From: Dipylidium caninum
Lineage: Eukaryota; Platyhelminthes; Cestoda; Cyclophyllidea; Dipylidiidae
Assembly: GCA_017562135.1 (NCBI GenBank)
Contig: QEYB01000180.1
Coordinates: 186,001-250,000 of the forward strand
Reading direction: 5' to 3'
DNA: 64,000 bases
A model generated the notes under the pieces. That model saw only the letters and a program-made list of their open reading frames with translations. It did not search any database and had not been told where the DNA came from. The position numbers and the translations under genes are program-made. Of this stretch, positions 53,401-64,000 are shown piece after piece; position 1 is the first letter of the stretch, and each line of letters begins with the position of its first letter.

Positions 53401-55659
53401 TCCCCTACAATCAACGTTCCAGGAAGAACAGGCTGACCATTCTTGAGAGTTGAGGGATGAGATTCACTCTGAGCAAAAGCAATGACAGACGGAGGTGAGG
53501 TAATGTTAAACACTGACATTCGTATATTGCCAAACCTGTTTAGACGATAGGAAGAATAGTAATATCCAAATTTATTTAATGATCACCTAAAGAGTAATTC
53601 TGCCGGTAGGGTGGTAATGATTCGTTCTACTTATATGTAAAGGTGTCCCTCATCAATAAAATGAAAGCCACAGTAGTGGACAAAATCGTCATTTGACTTT
53701 ACCATGCATGAATAGTTCAATGTACCAGAAATTTCATTTTTATAAATTAAACATCGATGATATGCATAAGAATTCGCTCCTCAACTATGATTCTACGCTA
53801 TTCACAGTAAATATGACCGAAAATCATTCGAAATTCATGTATTTTATAAACCGAAAGCAAAATATGTAGACTGCATAATTAACATCTCTGATTATAACTA
53901 CAGAGGACTTTAGGGCTAAGTTCAAGAATATCGTTTCCCCAAAGAGCGGAATTAGAATCATCTATACCCATTCCAAAATGTCAATTGCTCGAGGCGTTAT
54001 AACAAGAGACACCTTTCACGTATATGAAAGCGTGATTTCGAGAAAATAACAATTGTAACTGAGAAATATCTGTAAAAAAGAACAGTGACAATGTCACTGA
54101 GGAAATACTTGTTTTGTTGCGCCCTGACTGGTTGATTCCCCTCCCGTCTGTTTCGTAGCTTCAACACACTGCCGGAACTGAGCGACAAACTAGAATATTA
54201 CATAAACATATGTTGTGCGAGGCTACATATGCTCTGGGTAAAAATAGCTATGTGTGGAGAAGTGAAACAATATTAGAAGTACCTTTCACAACGAAAATAA
54301 ATCACCCTAACACCTGCCTCAGGGCGGTACATGTGGATTTGCAATTAACATCAATTTTAATTAACTATGAACGATATAGCACAAAAACTCACTTTGGCGA
54401 CTTAAAAACTGTAGGTAAAACCATGAAATTAAACAAGCTTACAGTAGGAATTAGATCAAAAATACTAAGGAGGGGCCTCATTGCAAATAAATAAACAAGA
54501 GATGTTATATGCAGATTACATATAGTCTAACTCTAACCAAAAACTTATCAGAGTTTTGTAAGAAAAATGTACTAAAATGTACTAATCGATCGTCAATTAA
54601 ATGAAGCTCTCATTTTGACATGATACACTTTAGTAATGAGCACAAATAACAACCTGACAAATAACGAATTAATTTTATTGACCCGTAAATAGGAATCTAA
54701 AGATGCTAAAAAAGGTAACTTGATATTACCAGATTTAGTTTAAGCATCAACACAAGATGATTAAAGTTCACGCCTGTATTTCAAACCCACAAACTTACCT
54801 TATTGAGATCGGCCTCAGAATCAAACCCGAGACCAAAAACCCCCGAGGATTTTGGATCGGCCCATTGGCCAAACTTTTGCGAAGTTTGCTTAAATACCAT
54901 CCTTGGAGTAATAGTGCTATTGATCACCACCTAGAAACAATATTTTAACATTGTTTGTTGAGGGTGAACTTCGCATACTTATCAAATTAGTAACCTATTC
55001 TGAATAGATTTTGCGCGGAAACACAAATCTAGTTTAAACACACACAATAAGAACAAGTTTATTCCCATTTATAACACTGTCATGACAACCCAGCGTAATC
55101 AATGGATATCTAATTAAATAGATACTGGCGCAAAAGAAGATCAAGGAGTTAATGCTTTCATTAATACTTGTACGGAACTACACGCAAAATACTCAAGACA
55201 AAGTAGAAAAGTGTCAACATTCGAACAATATTACTTCTCATGTGTACACACGTGCTGACAGATGCTGCACATACTTACACACTTAAAACCAGAAGAAACA
55301 CTGGTCCGATAGGGATTGAAAAACAAAGCTAATGAATGTAGACCGGAAGTTATATTAAAACAGATTCGCTGAAAACAAGGAGGTCAAAAAGACGAAAAAA
55401 TGACACCGTGGAACTCAAAAATCACTAAAACGCTTATTATGATGAGATGTGACATAATTAACAGCAAAAGCTGACATGATAAAAGAATACCTTTACACCC
55501 GTCGGACAATCTTCAACGCTGACGATACGATAACATTGTTTAGAAGAGTCATAGAAGATGTTAATATCAACCGCCTTAGAACTAGATTGAACCCAGGATC
55601 TTCGTGTTGAGGGATTTATCGTGAACACATGGGCTTGGCAGGTGAAAATTGGTTGTTCC
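50157..55659 (-). CDS. HOMER: Homer postsynaptic scaffold protein
   Basis: Homer links metabotropic glutamate receptors, IP3/ryanodine receptors and Shank through its EVH1 domain and multimerises through a C-terminal coiled coil. Clear exons: 55659-55491, 54930-54799, 54189-54098 and 53535-53175. The EVH1 domain spans the first two: [58 protein letters not shown] and VFGLGF, followed by an [14 protein letters not shown] helix typical of the EVH1 end. The fourth exon is Pro/Ser/Asn-rich and ends entering a coiled coil ([18 protein letters not shown]). The first codons (Met, perhaps Met-Gly) are on an unplaced exon upstream, matching the intron position known in vertebrate Homer. Coiled-coil exons between 53174 and 50490 were not resolved. 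The stop at 50157 is assigned through a tentative last exon listed separately. Confidence 0.9.
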
Positions 55660-56503
55660 CTAAATCAAAACAACGATTAATAAGCGAAGAAGCACTTTAA
55701 CGGCTTAAAAATCTGAGTTAATGACGTGTACATGGTTTTACCCATGATATAGTGTGTCTATCTATGCAACCGTGAAAAATTCGACAGAATAACGGGACCG
55801 CAGTTGCACATATATGATGAGAATTAATGAAGAACAACGTTCCCATCCTTCACCCAAAGAAATATACCCCGTCGAAGAAGGATCACATAGATTTGAGGGA
55901 TCCGCTGAAGAAAATAGGGAGCCACTTCACTGGCTTTACATATAATATTCATCGATTCGATGTTATAATAAATAACGGCTCGTAGTCACTAGTAAGTTAA
56001 GTAATTATGTAAAAGCAGGAATGCTCAAGCACAAGGTCAACCAAATCTGACAATTTCGGTGAATGTCTGACGTGGACAGGGAGTTAAGCGGACGATATCC
56101 GTACTAACCCCATCCCACAAATTCGGAAGGCTGGATTTCCATTAAACAATTAAAACAAAACATTATAAAGGTCATTATCATAACTATAAATTCGTTATTT
56201 GAAAGCAACATAACACGCTGTTGGTGATGCAATAATTAAAAGTATTAAATGTCGATGTAACGACTTCTACACTTTGACTTCATTGTTGACATCCCACCAC
56301 ATTTCATTCAACGTAGCAGGCCCTCCCGCAGTAAACAAGGTACCAGAACGGCGTCTGCTCACAAGCACTGGAAGCAGAGACCCCCAACCGCATCCCGGCG
56401 ACCCCAGCCAGAGATACCCGCACCCCACGGGCAAGAAGAGGAACGTTAATTAATGCCATAGCTTGTATTATCGGATCATTTGTTATAACAAGTAAAACGA
56501 AAT
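55660..56503. other. Region between the SREBP-like stop and Homer EVH1 exon
   Basis: Both flanking genes are on the minus strand, in tandem. This stretch must contain the SREBP-like 3' untranslated region, the Homer promoter and the Homer start exon. A short, more GC-rich open frame at 56304-56507 (minus) overlaps the SREBP-like stop and could be an additional alternative 3' exon. It was not included because no homology or splice pair is convincing. Confidence 0.4.
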
Positions 56504-59500
56504 TCATCTGCCGATATATTTTGTCTGCAATACCCGATGGTTGCGAACCAACAAATGACCATCATCTGGCCTCCAAACCTTCTCTTCAGGCGGCGATATC
56601 TCGCAGCCGTAGCGACAAGAAACTTCGTGATCGTGTGTCAGACTTGTCCAAACGGGATTGCCGCGATTCAATTGACGGCACATAGCTTCTACATCTGTGA
56701 GCTGCGGAAAAAGCAAACGACAAATACCAGGTGATTTTGAGGTCTCGAAAATGATCGTCCGTACACCGCATAGCAAATCTTCACGAAATTATTTTAACTC
56801 CCATAAGTTGAGGTAACACGTTGATACATATTTAGATAGTAGACATTTTCTTTTGTTGCATGAAAACAAATAAACAAGGGTAATTCCGATAAACAGAATT
56901 CCCTACCCGTTGTCCTTAAGCATTTTTCTAGGTTCACATTAAAGTAAACAAGGATGTCAACGCAATTGTTGAGCTTACCCAAAATTTCGGCGCTTGAAGA
57001 TACCTAACAAGAACTCGTTGTCGCTCCAAAGAGAAGGAAAAGAGACGCATGATGTTATTAAAGGACAGTGAACGCTGACAACATCCACTGGTACTAGTAA
57101 CAACATCGTCCTCGTGGATGCTTTCTTTTTGGAGTTGTTTAGCAATCGAGTTCAACGATCGCAAAAACCAATCTTGAGCCACCAGAAGGTATACCTGTTC
57201 AAGATAAGAGTAGCGTGTGATAAATTTCCCACAATCCTATTGATACAAAAATCACACGACGATTTGACATTATCAATATCAACAACTCAGAGAGACGTAT
57301 TAACAGTTAAAGAAAATTGCAGTAAAAAGCAGAAAAAAAGACAATACTTGCAAATGCTTGGAATATATACCGATTATATTTTTTATCAAACCATCGCTTA
57401 AAATGGAGATTTCATCCCTTTTGCTTCAATGTGGAAACGTATTAACATTACATTGCCAAATTAAAGACTAACAAAAATAGAAGCACCAAAATTCCCAATA
57501 AATGGAAATTATATTGGTAGCCCAGATACATATACCGACATCAAGCAGAAAAAGGTTTACCATCTATTAGCGAAAAAAAGAGTTCAAAAAGTGAAGAGGT
57601 TAAATTGGCTGTCCACCAACATAAAAGGAACAGTAAGACATTAATATTTCCTTAAAAGCACCTCATAAATGTCTTATCCACTTTCTTTCGATATTAACCA
57701 ATACTGTCAACCAATTAATTTATCATTTTATATATTAATAAAAAAGTTAAGATAATAATTTCCATATTGAGGAATCCCCTTAAGATTATTAGTAAACGTT
57801 TCGAAAAAAATACAAAGCCTAAATGTCCTAATTGTATGCACATATAATGTGTGTTGTACATCATGAAAGTATTCCTTCAGATTGCCTCCCCGGATTGGGC
57901 CGATTGATTACGAGAGGCATTTCCTGATATTCTTTTTTCTTTACTGGCATTCGCTCTAGCAAGTCGAAGACTTTCCCGACAGCTGTCCACACTTTGAGAA
58001 GCATGCTTTCTCTCTCCTCCGCATTTAATTCGGTGGTATTAAAGGTCTTGGTCTGGGTCACGCACAGTAGGCTAGATATATGAAACGATGAAATAAATTT
58101 CTACTAAACTATCAAGAAAAAGCACAGAATTTAGTGGCAAAATTGTCAGTCAAAACCAACAAAATCAGGCAGCGCACCATACTGCGTAAAGCATACAATG
58201 AGAAATACTAAATATTTTATAAAGAGTGTCGTTTCATAAAATATATTTCCGGTGACCCCAACTTTTTATCACTACGCATATCGAAAAAGATAATTCTTAT
58301 TTAGAAAAGCGTTTATGTCTCTCAGTTAAAACAGTCTGCTAAACTCTATTATGATCGTGAATTATTCATATTAAGAAGTTTGTCGAATTGAATATCACAG
58401 TGAGTCCATAATGGGAGAAAAGTGGATGAGTCAATTGCTGTAATAGTGTCCAAGTACCAAAGCAATTGTGTTCAACTTCGACAACGAGTTATAAGCAATA
58501 TTGAATCACAATAATTACTTACTCATAGGCGAGAAGGATTAGCCGAGCGTCAGCACCCACCTCCAATGGCGGCGCACCACCGAACTCTTTTCCTGTAACG
58601 TCCGCCAAGTGAGGAGAACCGGCATACCACCTGCCGATCAGCTTGATAATCAACAACCACCAGAAGTTCTTATCAGCTCCCTTTTCGTCATTCCTCAGCA
58701 AAGCCTGAGAATCACTTCCACCACCTACAGAATGATGCAATGCTTAGGGAAATTAAGGTTTCCAACAGACCACTACAGAATACCTTTTCTACCTTGTTCA
58801 TAAACGAAACTGAAAAAGTTTCAAATTTCGAGAGTCTGAACCTGCCATACGGATAAATCCGACCAAGTTAAATTGCATACCGCTGTTCATTTAACGCATA
58901 AATTTGTTTCTTCCTAATGACCTAAAACTGCTTCTCATTACAGATTACCCCCGGGGAATTGAGACAGCAGGAATTAAGGTAAGACGACCCCTAAATCAGT
59001 GCTCATCCTAAACACTAGCATATACTTCAAGGAAGCATACCAGTGGTTGGTGGATTAGATTCCGAGTTCCCATACTGGTGTGAAGAAGTGAAGTATGACA
59101 ATTCCTGTCCACCACTGAGGAGTACGATAAGGTGCTTTATATCTTTCAGGTAATATTCAAACGGTGAAGTTAGTTCCATGTTGGACGAAACGATACACTG
59201 GGTAAAAAATTAGATCATCAAAATGAGATATTGGAATAGATGATTCCAACTACACCAGAATAAAATACCCATAAATACGCAAAGCAGGGCGGCATATTAT
59301 TGTTGCGTGAAATGCAGTACGAACCTCGAGGGCCTTGGCGATAATTGCTTCACAGAGTTCGTGATAAACCTCGTCAACAGCCAACGATTTCAAGGAAGAA
59401 TCACCCATTTTCGTCTTAGCATATCTCAGAGGAGAAAGATAATTAGTTTCCTCGGCTACTTTGCGCTTACGACAGAAATCGTCAGAAAGAGGAGCCAGCA

Positions 59501-62500
59501 ACATCTCCATTATAGGCCCGTTTTTTGTGCCGAGCCACAAGACAGAGTCATCATTAAGGTTTTCCGTTAGGTGATGTGTAGCACGTAACAGCATGTTCTA
59601 AGGGTAATAGGTGTGAAATTTCGAAATTATCATTGTCATATCAAATAAAAACACATATATTTAAAAAATCAAGCGAAGATGGATATGTTTTGGAATCCCG
59701 TATGAACTCACGCCAAGCCAGTTGATGCCGAAAAAGCGCTTAACAGAAAGCCCCAAAACAAAGCCCAGACGGACCAGTTCGGCCAAGTCTGATGATCTGC
59801 CGGCATTGGTCGAAACCCAATTAACAACGAAGTCATCAAGACAAGAAAAAATTAGGTGCACAACATGGAGGAACTCTCGGCCAGACATTTCAGCAACAGT
59901 AGAACACTCCTGGAACACTGATTCGTTGTTGGAAAGATGAACTAGGTCTAAAAACAGAAGTTAAAGTAATCATAAATAGTTAAGATATTCGTCCATAAAA
60001 ATTAGCATTCGTTGGTTAGTATTCGTCTTCTATTCTGACGGAAAACACATCGCTTTAAGGTGGAAAAAATTCTGGCATTATTTTAAAAATTGGACTCCAA
60101 AATGCCTATAAGGAAAATAATAATCTAAATACCCTGGGAATTCGCCAAAAGCTAATGGATCTTTCATCTTTGTAAAACCTTATGGACTATTTCTCATATT
60201 TCTTTGATACAGAAGAGGGTATATCGGAACATATCTACAACCACTTTTCTTTCCCAATTATCCTCCGGTTGGAGAGGAGATGTGTATGTGACGACTCGAT
60301 TATTCACATTCTTCTGAGTTCATTCATGTGACACCCATCTTGAGCATTTTCACACCAATCTCATCTTCCGCATATATATACTAAATAGGAAACTGGAATG
60401 CTGTGAGAATGGGAAGCTCAAACTATCCACTATTTGTCACTTTTGTTTCCCTTTATCTATAATAATTACCGAGGAGTTTGAGATCAAGTAGTTGTCGTCT
60501 TAATTGGGATTCTGTTGGCACATGCAGTCGAGAAATTCGAGAAGGGTGCGGAATGGGAGAGCGGCGGAGGTAGAGCCAAATTAACTGTGGCAAACGATAC
60601 GCGGCAAATCTACAACCTTCAAAGTAGGCACTTGTGCGGGCACGGAAGGTGGCTATCAAGCCGTGCTCAAAGTGGGGAGACCCACTAATTGCATTCAGCG
60701 CCAATTTTAATTGGTGTCCCGCTTTGTCCCACTTTTCCTGAAAAAGTGTGGAATTGTGTAAGGTGAGATTCAAGCTATTCCTGATGACAACGAAGTCAAT
60801 AATCAAACAGAATTAAATGAATCTATTGTATCCCACCTAAGAGATACCAAAAAGATGTTTCACAAAACCTGTTCAATACATTTCAGGACATTTTAAAATG
60901 TGAAAAGTTAGCCAGTAGTCAGAAAGAAATTCGTGGACGAGGTCATCAATGGGATACCTCACTAGAAACAAAAGCGCTACAAAATAAGCAGGGGCATTCA
61001 GTACAATACAGGGGAAGGAAAAACGGCAAACACCAACAGAGCATCTTACCGTCCTCGTCCGGTTATGAGTTCAGATGTCTCTGTTTTTTTACAAAATGTT
61101 TAGTGCTCTATAAAGAGACAACTAAGAACTTGGAAGGTGGTTAAATAGCCAACCAAAACTGAGAACGACGTACTTACAGTCTCAAATTTCGAAAATTACT
61201 TGACCTGTAAATAAGCATTATAAAGGTGGGTGTTTAAGTATGTTTCGTCTAAAACTACAAACTTACATTTAGGGTATACTCTTGAAATTGTTTCCAATGC
61301 ATTAGAGCAACTCTTCCACCTGGCAGTTCGCAAATATTAATCTGTTTGCGTTTCCCATCTCGAACAGTAAGAAATCGTGGAAAAAGGGAGCCAAAATTGC
61401 GAGGCCACGCAAAAAAAAGAAGAAGGATAGCTACAATCCACTGAGCAGCATACATAAGTGAGAGGAACAGAGGTCCCAGTGTAGAGCTCGAAGTACTACT
61501 GCCTTTGGAATGTTCAAAGCTTAACGATAAAACAGACAACAAGCGAAGGATCGGCATTCCAGCGGCTGCGAAAAAAAATTAGGAAAAGTAATAAGTTTTG
61601 TAAACATCATTAAGTTTAGATAAGTTATAATACAGTTTGGGAATTAACAGCTTAAAGATTAAATCAGGGGTTTCATAGATTTTAAAATTTATTTACTGAC
61701 AATTTGAATAGACTTAGAATGTTACTTGAATCCTTTAAGTAGAGTAAGTCAGGCCTCTTAGGTTATGTGGATCCAAGAGTCAACAAACTTTAAACACCAA
61801 AATATATAACGAAAGCAATAAAGTATATAGAATTACATTGAGCTCCTCCCCGATTTGTATCATTACTTGAAGAAATGACGAAAGGATTGAACATAAGAAG
61901 AGAGAATGAGCCCCAGAATAGGCTTAAGCGAGCGAAATTGCTCTCACTCCTAGAGACCACCATATTTCGCGACTGATATTCATAGGTCCCATTGATATTA
62001 GGACTATTTAAATTTGTACTGGAATCCATGGGAGCGTATTTAGAAGACATCTCAAAACTCCCGACAGCCATTGGAAAAGGTTGAAAAGACGGTTGAATAG
62101 AGTCATCGTTTGCGTATCCATCACTGGGGGCACAAAAAACTCCTATCTTTGCGTCTGATGGGCAAACACTTTGAAATAGGTGGGCATCGGCTGAAAAAAA
62201 AGACCTTAAACGATTCACATGTTTTAGTGACAAGAATAGATAACTCGTTTCACGTATGTCTAGTACAGTTAATCTGCCATAGCTACTTATTTGAATATGG
62301 TTCAAGTGAACAACTTTTACCAATCTAAAGGGAAAACCAATCAATATCAGCGCAAAGTCAATGCGTTGGGAACCGAGAAAACCTGTTAATATTCAAAGTA
62401 CAGAATCGGTTAAAATTCACCATTTCGTTTCCTGTTAGAGTGATTAAACTGGCAGGACTCAGGAGAAGAGGTGGCGGAAGTGTCGTCCGAAGTAGAGGAG

Positions 62501-63200
62501 ACGGTTGATGGTACACCGATCATAGGGGGCGAGGAGCCCTCGTCGGAGGAGCCAAGTGAAAGAAAATGACTACTTTGATTTTTCCATGAATTAATCGATT
62601 GTTGATCAGATCTTAGTTGCTGCACCAACGACTGCCTCGGTCGCAAAGCATCAACTTTGTGCGGTGTGATGGGATCAGCTTTGATACGCACCAGACGACC
62701 CTTACCTGGTTTTATACCTAGTTGAGCATCCTCGTCTATATCTACATAAAACGTAATTATGTTAAGCATCAAGTAAAAAAAATACGATTTATCGCAGAAA
62801 TGTGACTTTTCGTGGATTATCCTAAAGAAATTCCCAATTGCTGACACATAAATACCAATTCGAAACATCAAAATTGAGTGGAAAAAAGTATATTTAATAA
62901 ACTCTCTCCTTCTTGCCTATTTGCTCACCAGAGAGGTATTGACAAATCCTCCCGAATTATAGCTCCAACAATTTTAATTCAAAAAATTACATTTAAAAAG
63001 AAGCAATATTGTTTTCGGTATTTATCGAACATTAACCTGTTTCCTACAGGTTTTTACGCACTAGAAAATTATAGACACTTACCATTAACAACTGCATAAC
63101 CATTTTCGTAAATGTTAAGTTGCATTCTGAGACACTCGTTCTCTTTTTCGAGATAACGTATGCGGTCGATAGCCCGACGAAGGACGGCAGACTTATTAGT
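56504..63200 (-). CDS. SREBF: Sterol regulatory element-binding protein (SREBP)-like, membrane-bound bHLH-zip factor, 5' partial
   Basis: SREBPs are ER-anchored transcription factors released by Golgi proteolysis. Exons: 63200-63083, 62741-62421, 62190-61837, 61565-61267, 60737-60470, 59947-59712, 59597-59325, 59197-59041, 58724-58523, 58071-57912, 57194-56979 and 56701-56504. All phases agree, giving 933 residues. The first exon is bHLH helix 2 and zipper: TNKSAVLRRAIDRIRYLEKE, which matches the SREBP signature. A Ser-rich acidic linker follows. TM1 (LSLFWGSFSLLMFNPFVI) keeps the Asn-Pro pair needed for S2P. A short Ser-rich luminal loop leads to TM2 (MYAAQWIVAILLLFFAW). The long C-terminal regulatory domain shows family-like patterns such as LAELVRLGFVLGLSVK, YHELCEAIIAKALE and FWWLLIIKLIGRWY. 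The basic region and activation domain lie beyond the right edge. The last exon is not recognisable. Confidence 0.85.
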
Positions 63201-64000
63201 CTAGCAAAAAAAACAATCAAAAGTTACGCATTCTGACTAATACTTTCACGGTATTACAATGGCCTGAATGCGTTTTGCAGATAGCAATATCTCATGCTCA
63301 GCGGTTTAAATATTTTTATAAACCGCATGAAGGATATACTCGAGTGTCAAAGTGTTACGTATAGCTTATATTTCCTTAAAAGGTTACAATCCGGTTGTCA
63401 ATACATTGTTTGTCGCTAATAAGTCAATGTAATTAACGCACGACTAAAACTCCAGCAAATGTCAAGTAAATTAGGAATGAAACAAGATTGATCGTATCAT
63501 CAAGAGCTCACTGTATTATTTGGTTGTCAATCAATGGATAAAACATATCAAAACTCCAGACGGCTAGCGTCATTAGCCTTTCCCACTGCAATTCAGAATA
63601 AAGACATTGACACAGTGTATACGGAACAATTAAGTAGTTTGTATATTTCAGGACAAATGATTGCATCTAGTTATTTGATTGACTTAGATCCGATTGGCTA
63701 ATAGTGGCGTGAGATTGATAGTGACCTTGATATACCTTTTCAATATTCGCGTAGGGCCAACAACAGAACATAAGGGAACTCGGGATCAAAGTACCACAAA
63801 AGGCGATAAAATTACCAGCCAAAAAATAAAAACTACGAATATATAACGTTCAATTTGCACAAAGTCTTAAGCACTCGAAAAATGTCAATTGCAAAATGCT
63901 GTTTCGCAAGTAAAATTAGGGCTAGTTCAAACAGACATAAGAGAACAAGTTTTCTACGAGACATCGATAACAGTAAACTTGGTAAGTGACAAAACAATAC
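63201..64000. other. SREBF: Intron of the SREBP-like gene running off the window
   Basis: Upstream of the acceptor at 63201, nothing on the minus strand encodes the basic region and helix 1 that should precede the first exon. This stretch therefore appears to be intronic, with the remaining 5' exons beyond position 64000. Confidence 0.6.

Noticed and set aside
56304..56507. 67-codon minus-strand frame overlapping the SREBP-like stop
   Set aside because: No similarity recognised and no in-phase splice connection; it may be an alternative tail but cannot be supported.

Overview
The window is nuclear DNA of a metazoan. The genes are split by GT-AG introns, many very short (one is 30 bp), and the proteins are animal-type: a CPEB, Homer, Caprin, SREBP, DRC11/IQCA1, TTLL9, PBDC1 and C2orf69 homologue, a multi-dsRBD protein and a rhodopsin-family GPCR. 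Very short introns, compact gene spacing and divergent versions of conserved proteins suggest a parasitic flatworm, probably a tapeworm. That assignment is inference. No bacterial operon, phage, CRISPR array, intact transposon or RNA gene was recognised.

Left part (1 to about 29.3 kb). This half is gene-poor. A GPCR gene lies on the minus strand (6750-8312), probably with one intron. A CPEB2-4-type gene lies on the plus strand (15780-19988). The rest is non-coding as far as I can read it, with C/G-rich tracts, poly-G runs of 11-13 bases and a strongly CpG-rich block near 23.04-23.44 kb.

Right part (29.3-64 kb). This half is gene-dense. In order: PBDC1 (+, 29369-30335); DRC11/IQCA1 (-, 30509-35869, 15 recognised exons); C2orf69 homologue (+, 36390-37988, 4 exons); Staufen-like protein (-, 38057-42483, 8 exons with all phases agreeing); TTLL9 (+, 43354-46357, 10 exons); Caprin (+, 47303-49164, 4 exons); Homer (-, 55659 down to at least 53175 and probably to 50157); SREBP-like factor (-, 63200 down to 56504, 12 exons, 5' end beyond the window). 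Neighbours alternate between convergent pairs (PBDC1/DRC11 stops 173 bp apart, C2orf69/Staufen-like stops 68 bp apart) and divergent pairs (DRC11/C2orf69, Staufen-like/TTLL9).

Functional themes. CPEB, Staufen and Caprin control mRNA localisation and translation, and Homer is a postsynaptic scaffold, so four genes of the local-translation/synapse theme fall within about 40 kb. DRC11 and TTLL9 are axonemal genes. The SREBP-like gene is notable because parasitic flatworms do not make sterols. All exon models were built by eye from reading frame, splice consensus and remembered family sequences. No alignment or transcript evidence was available, and I see no clearly undescribed system.
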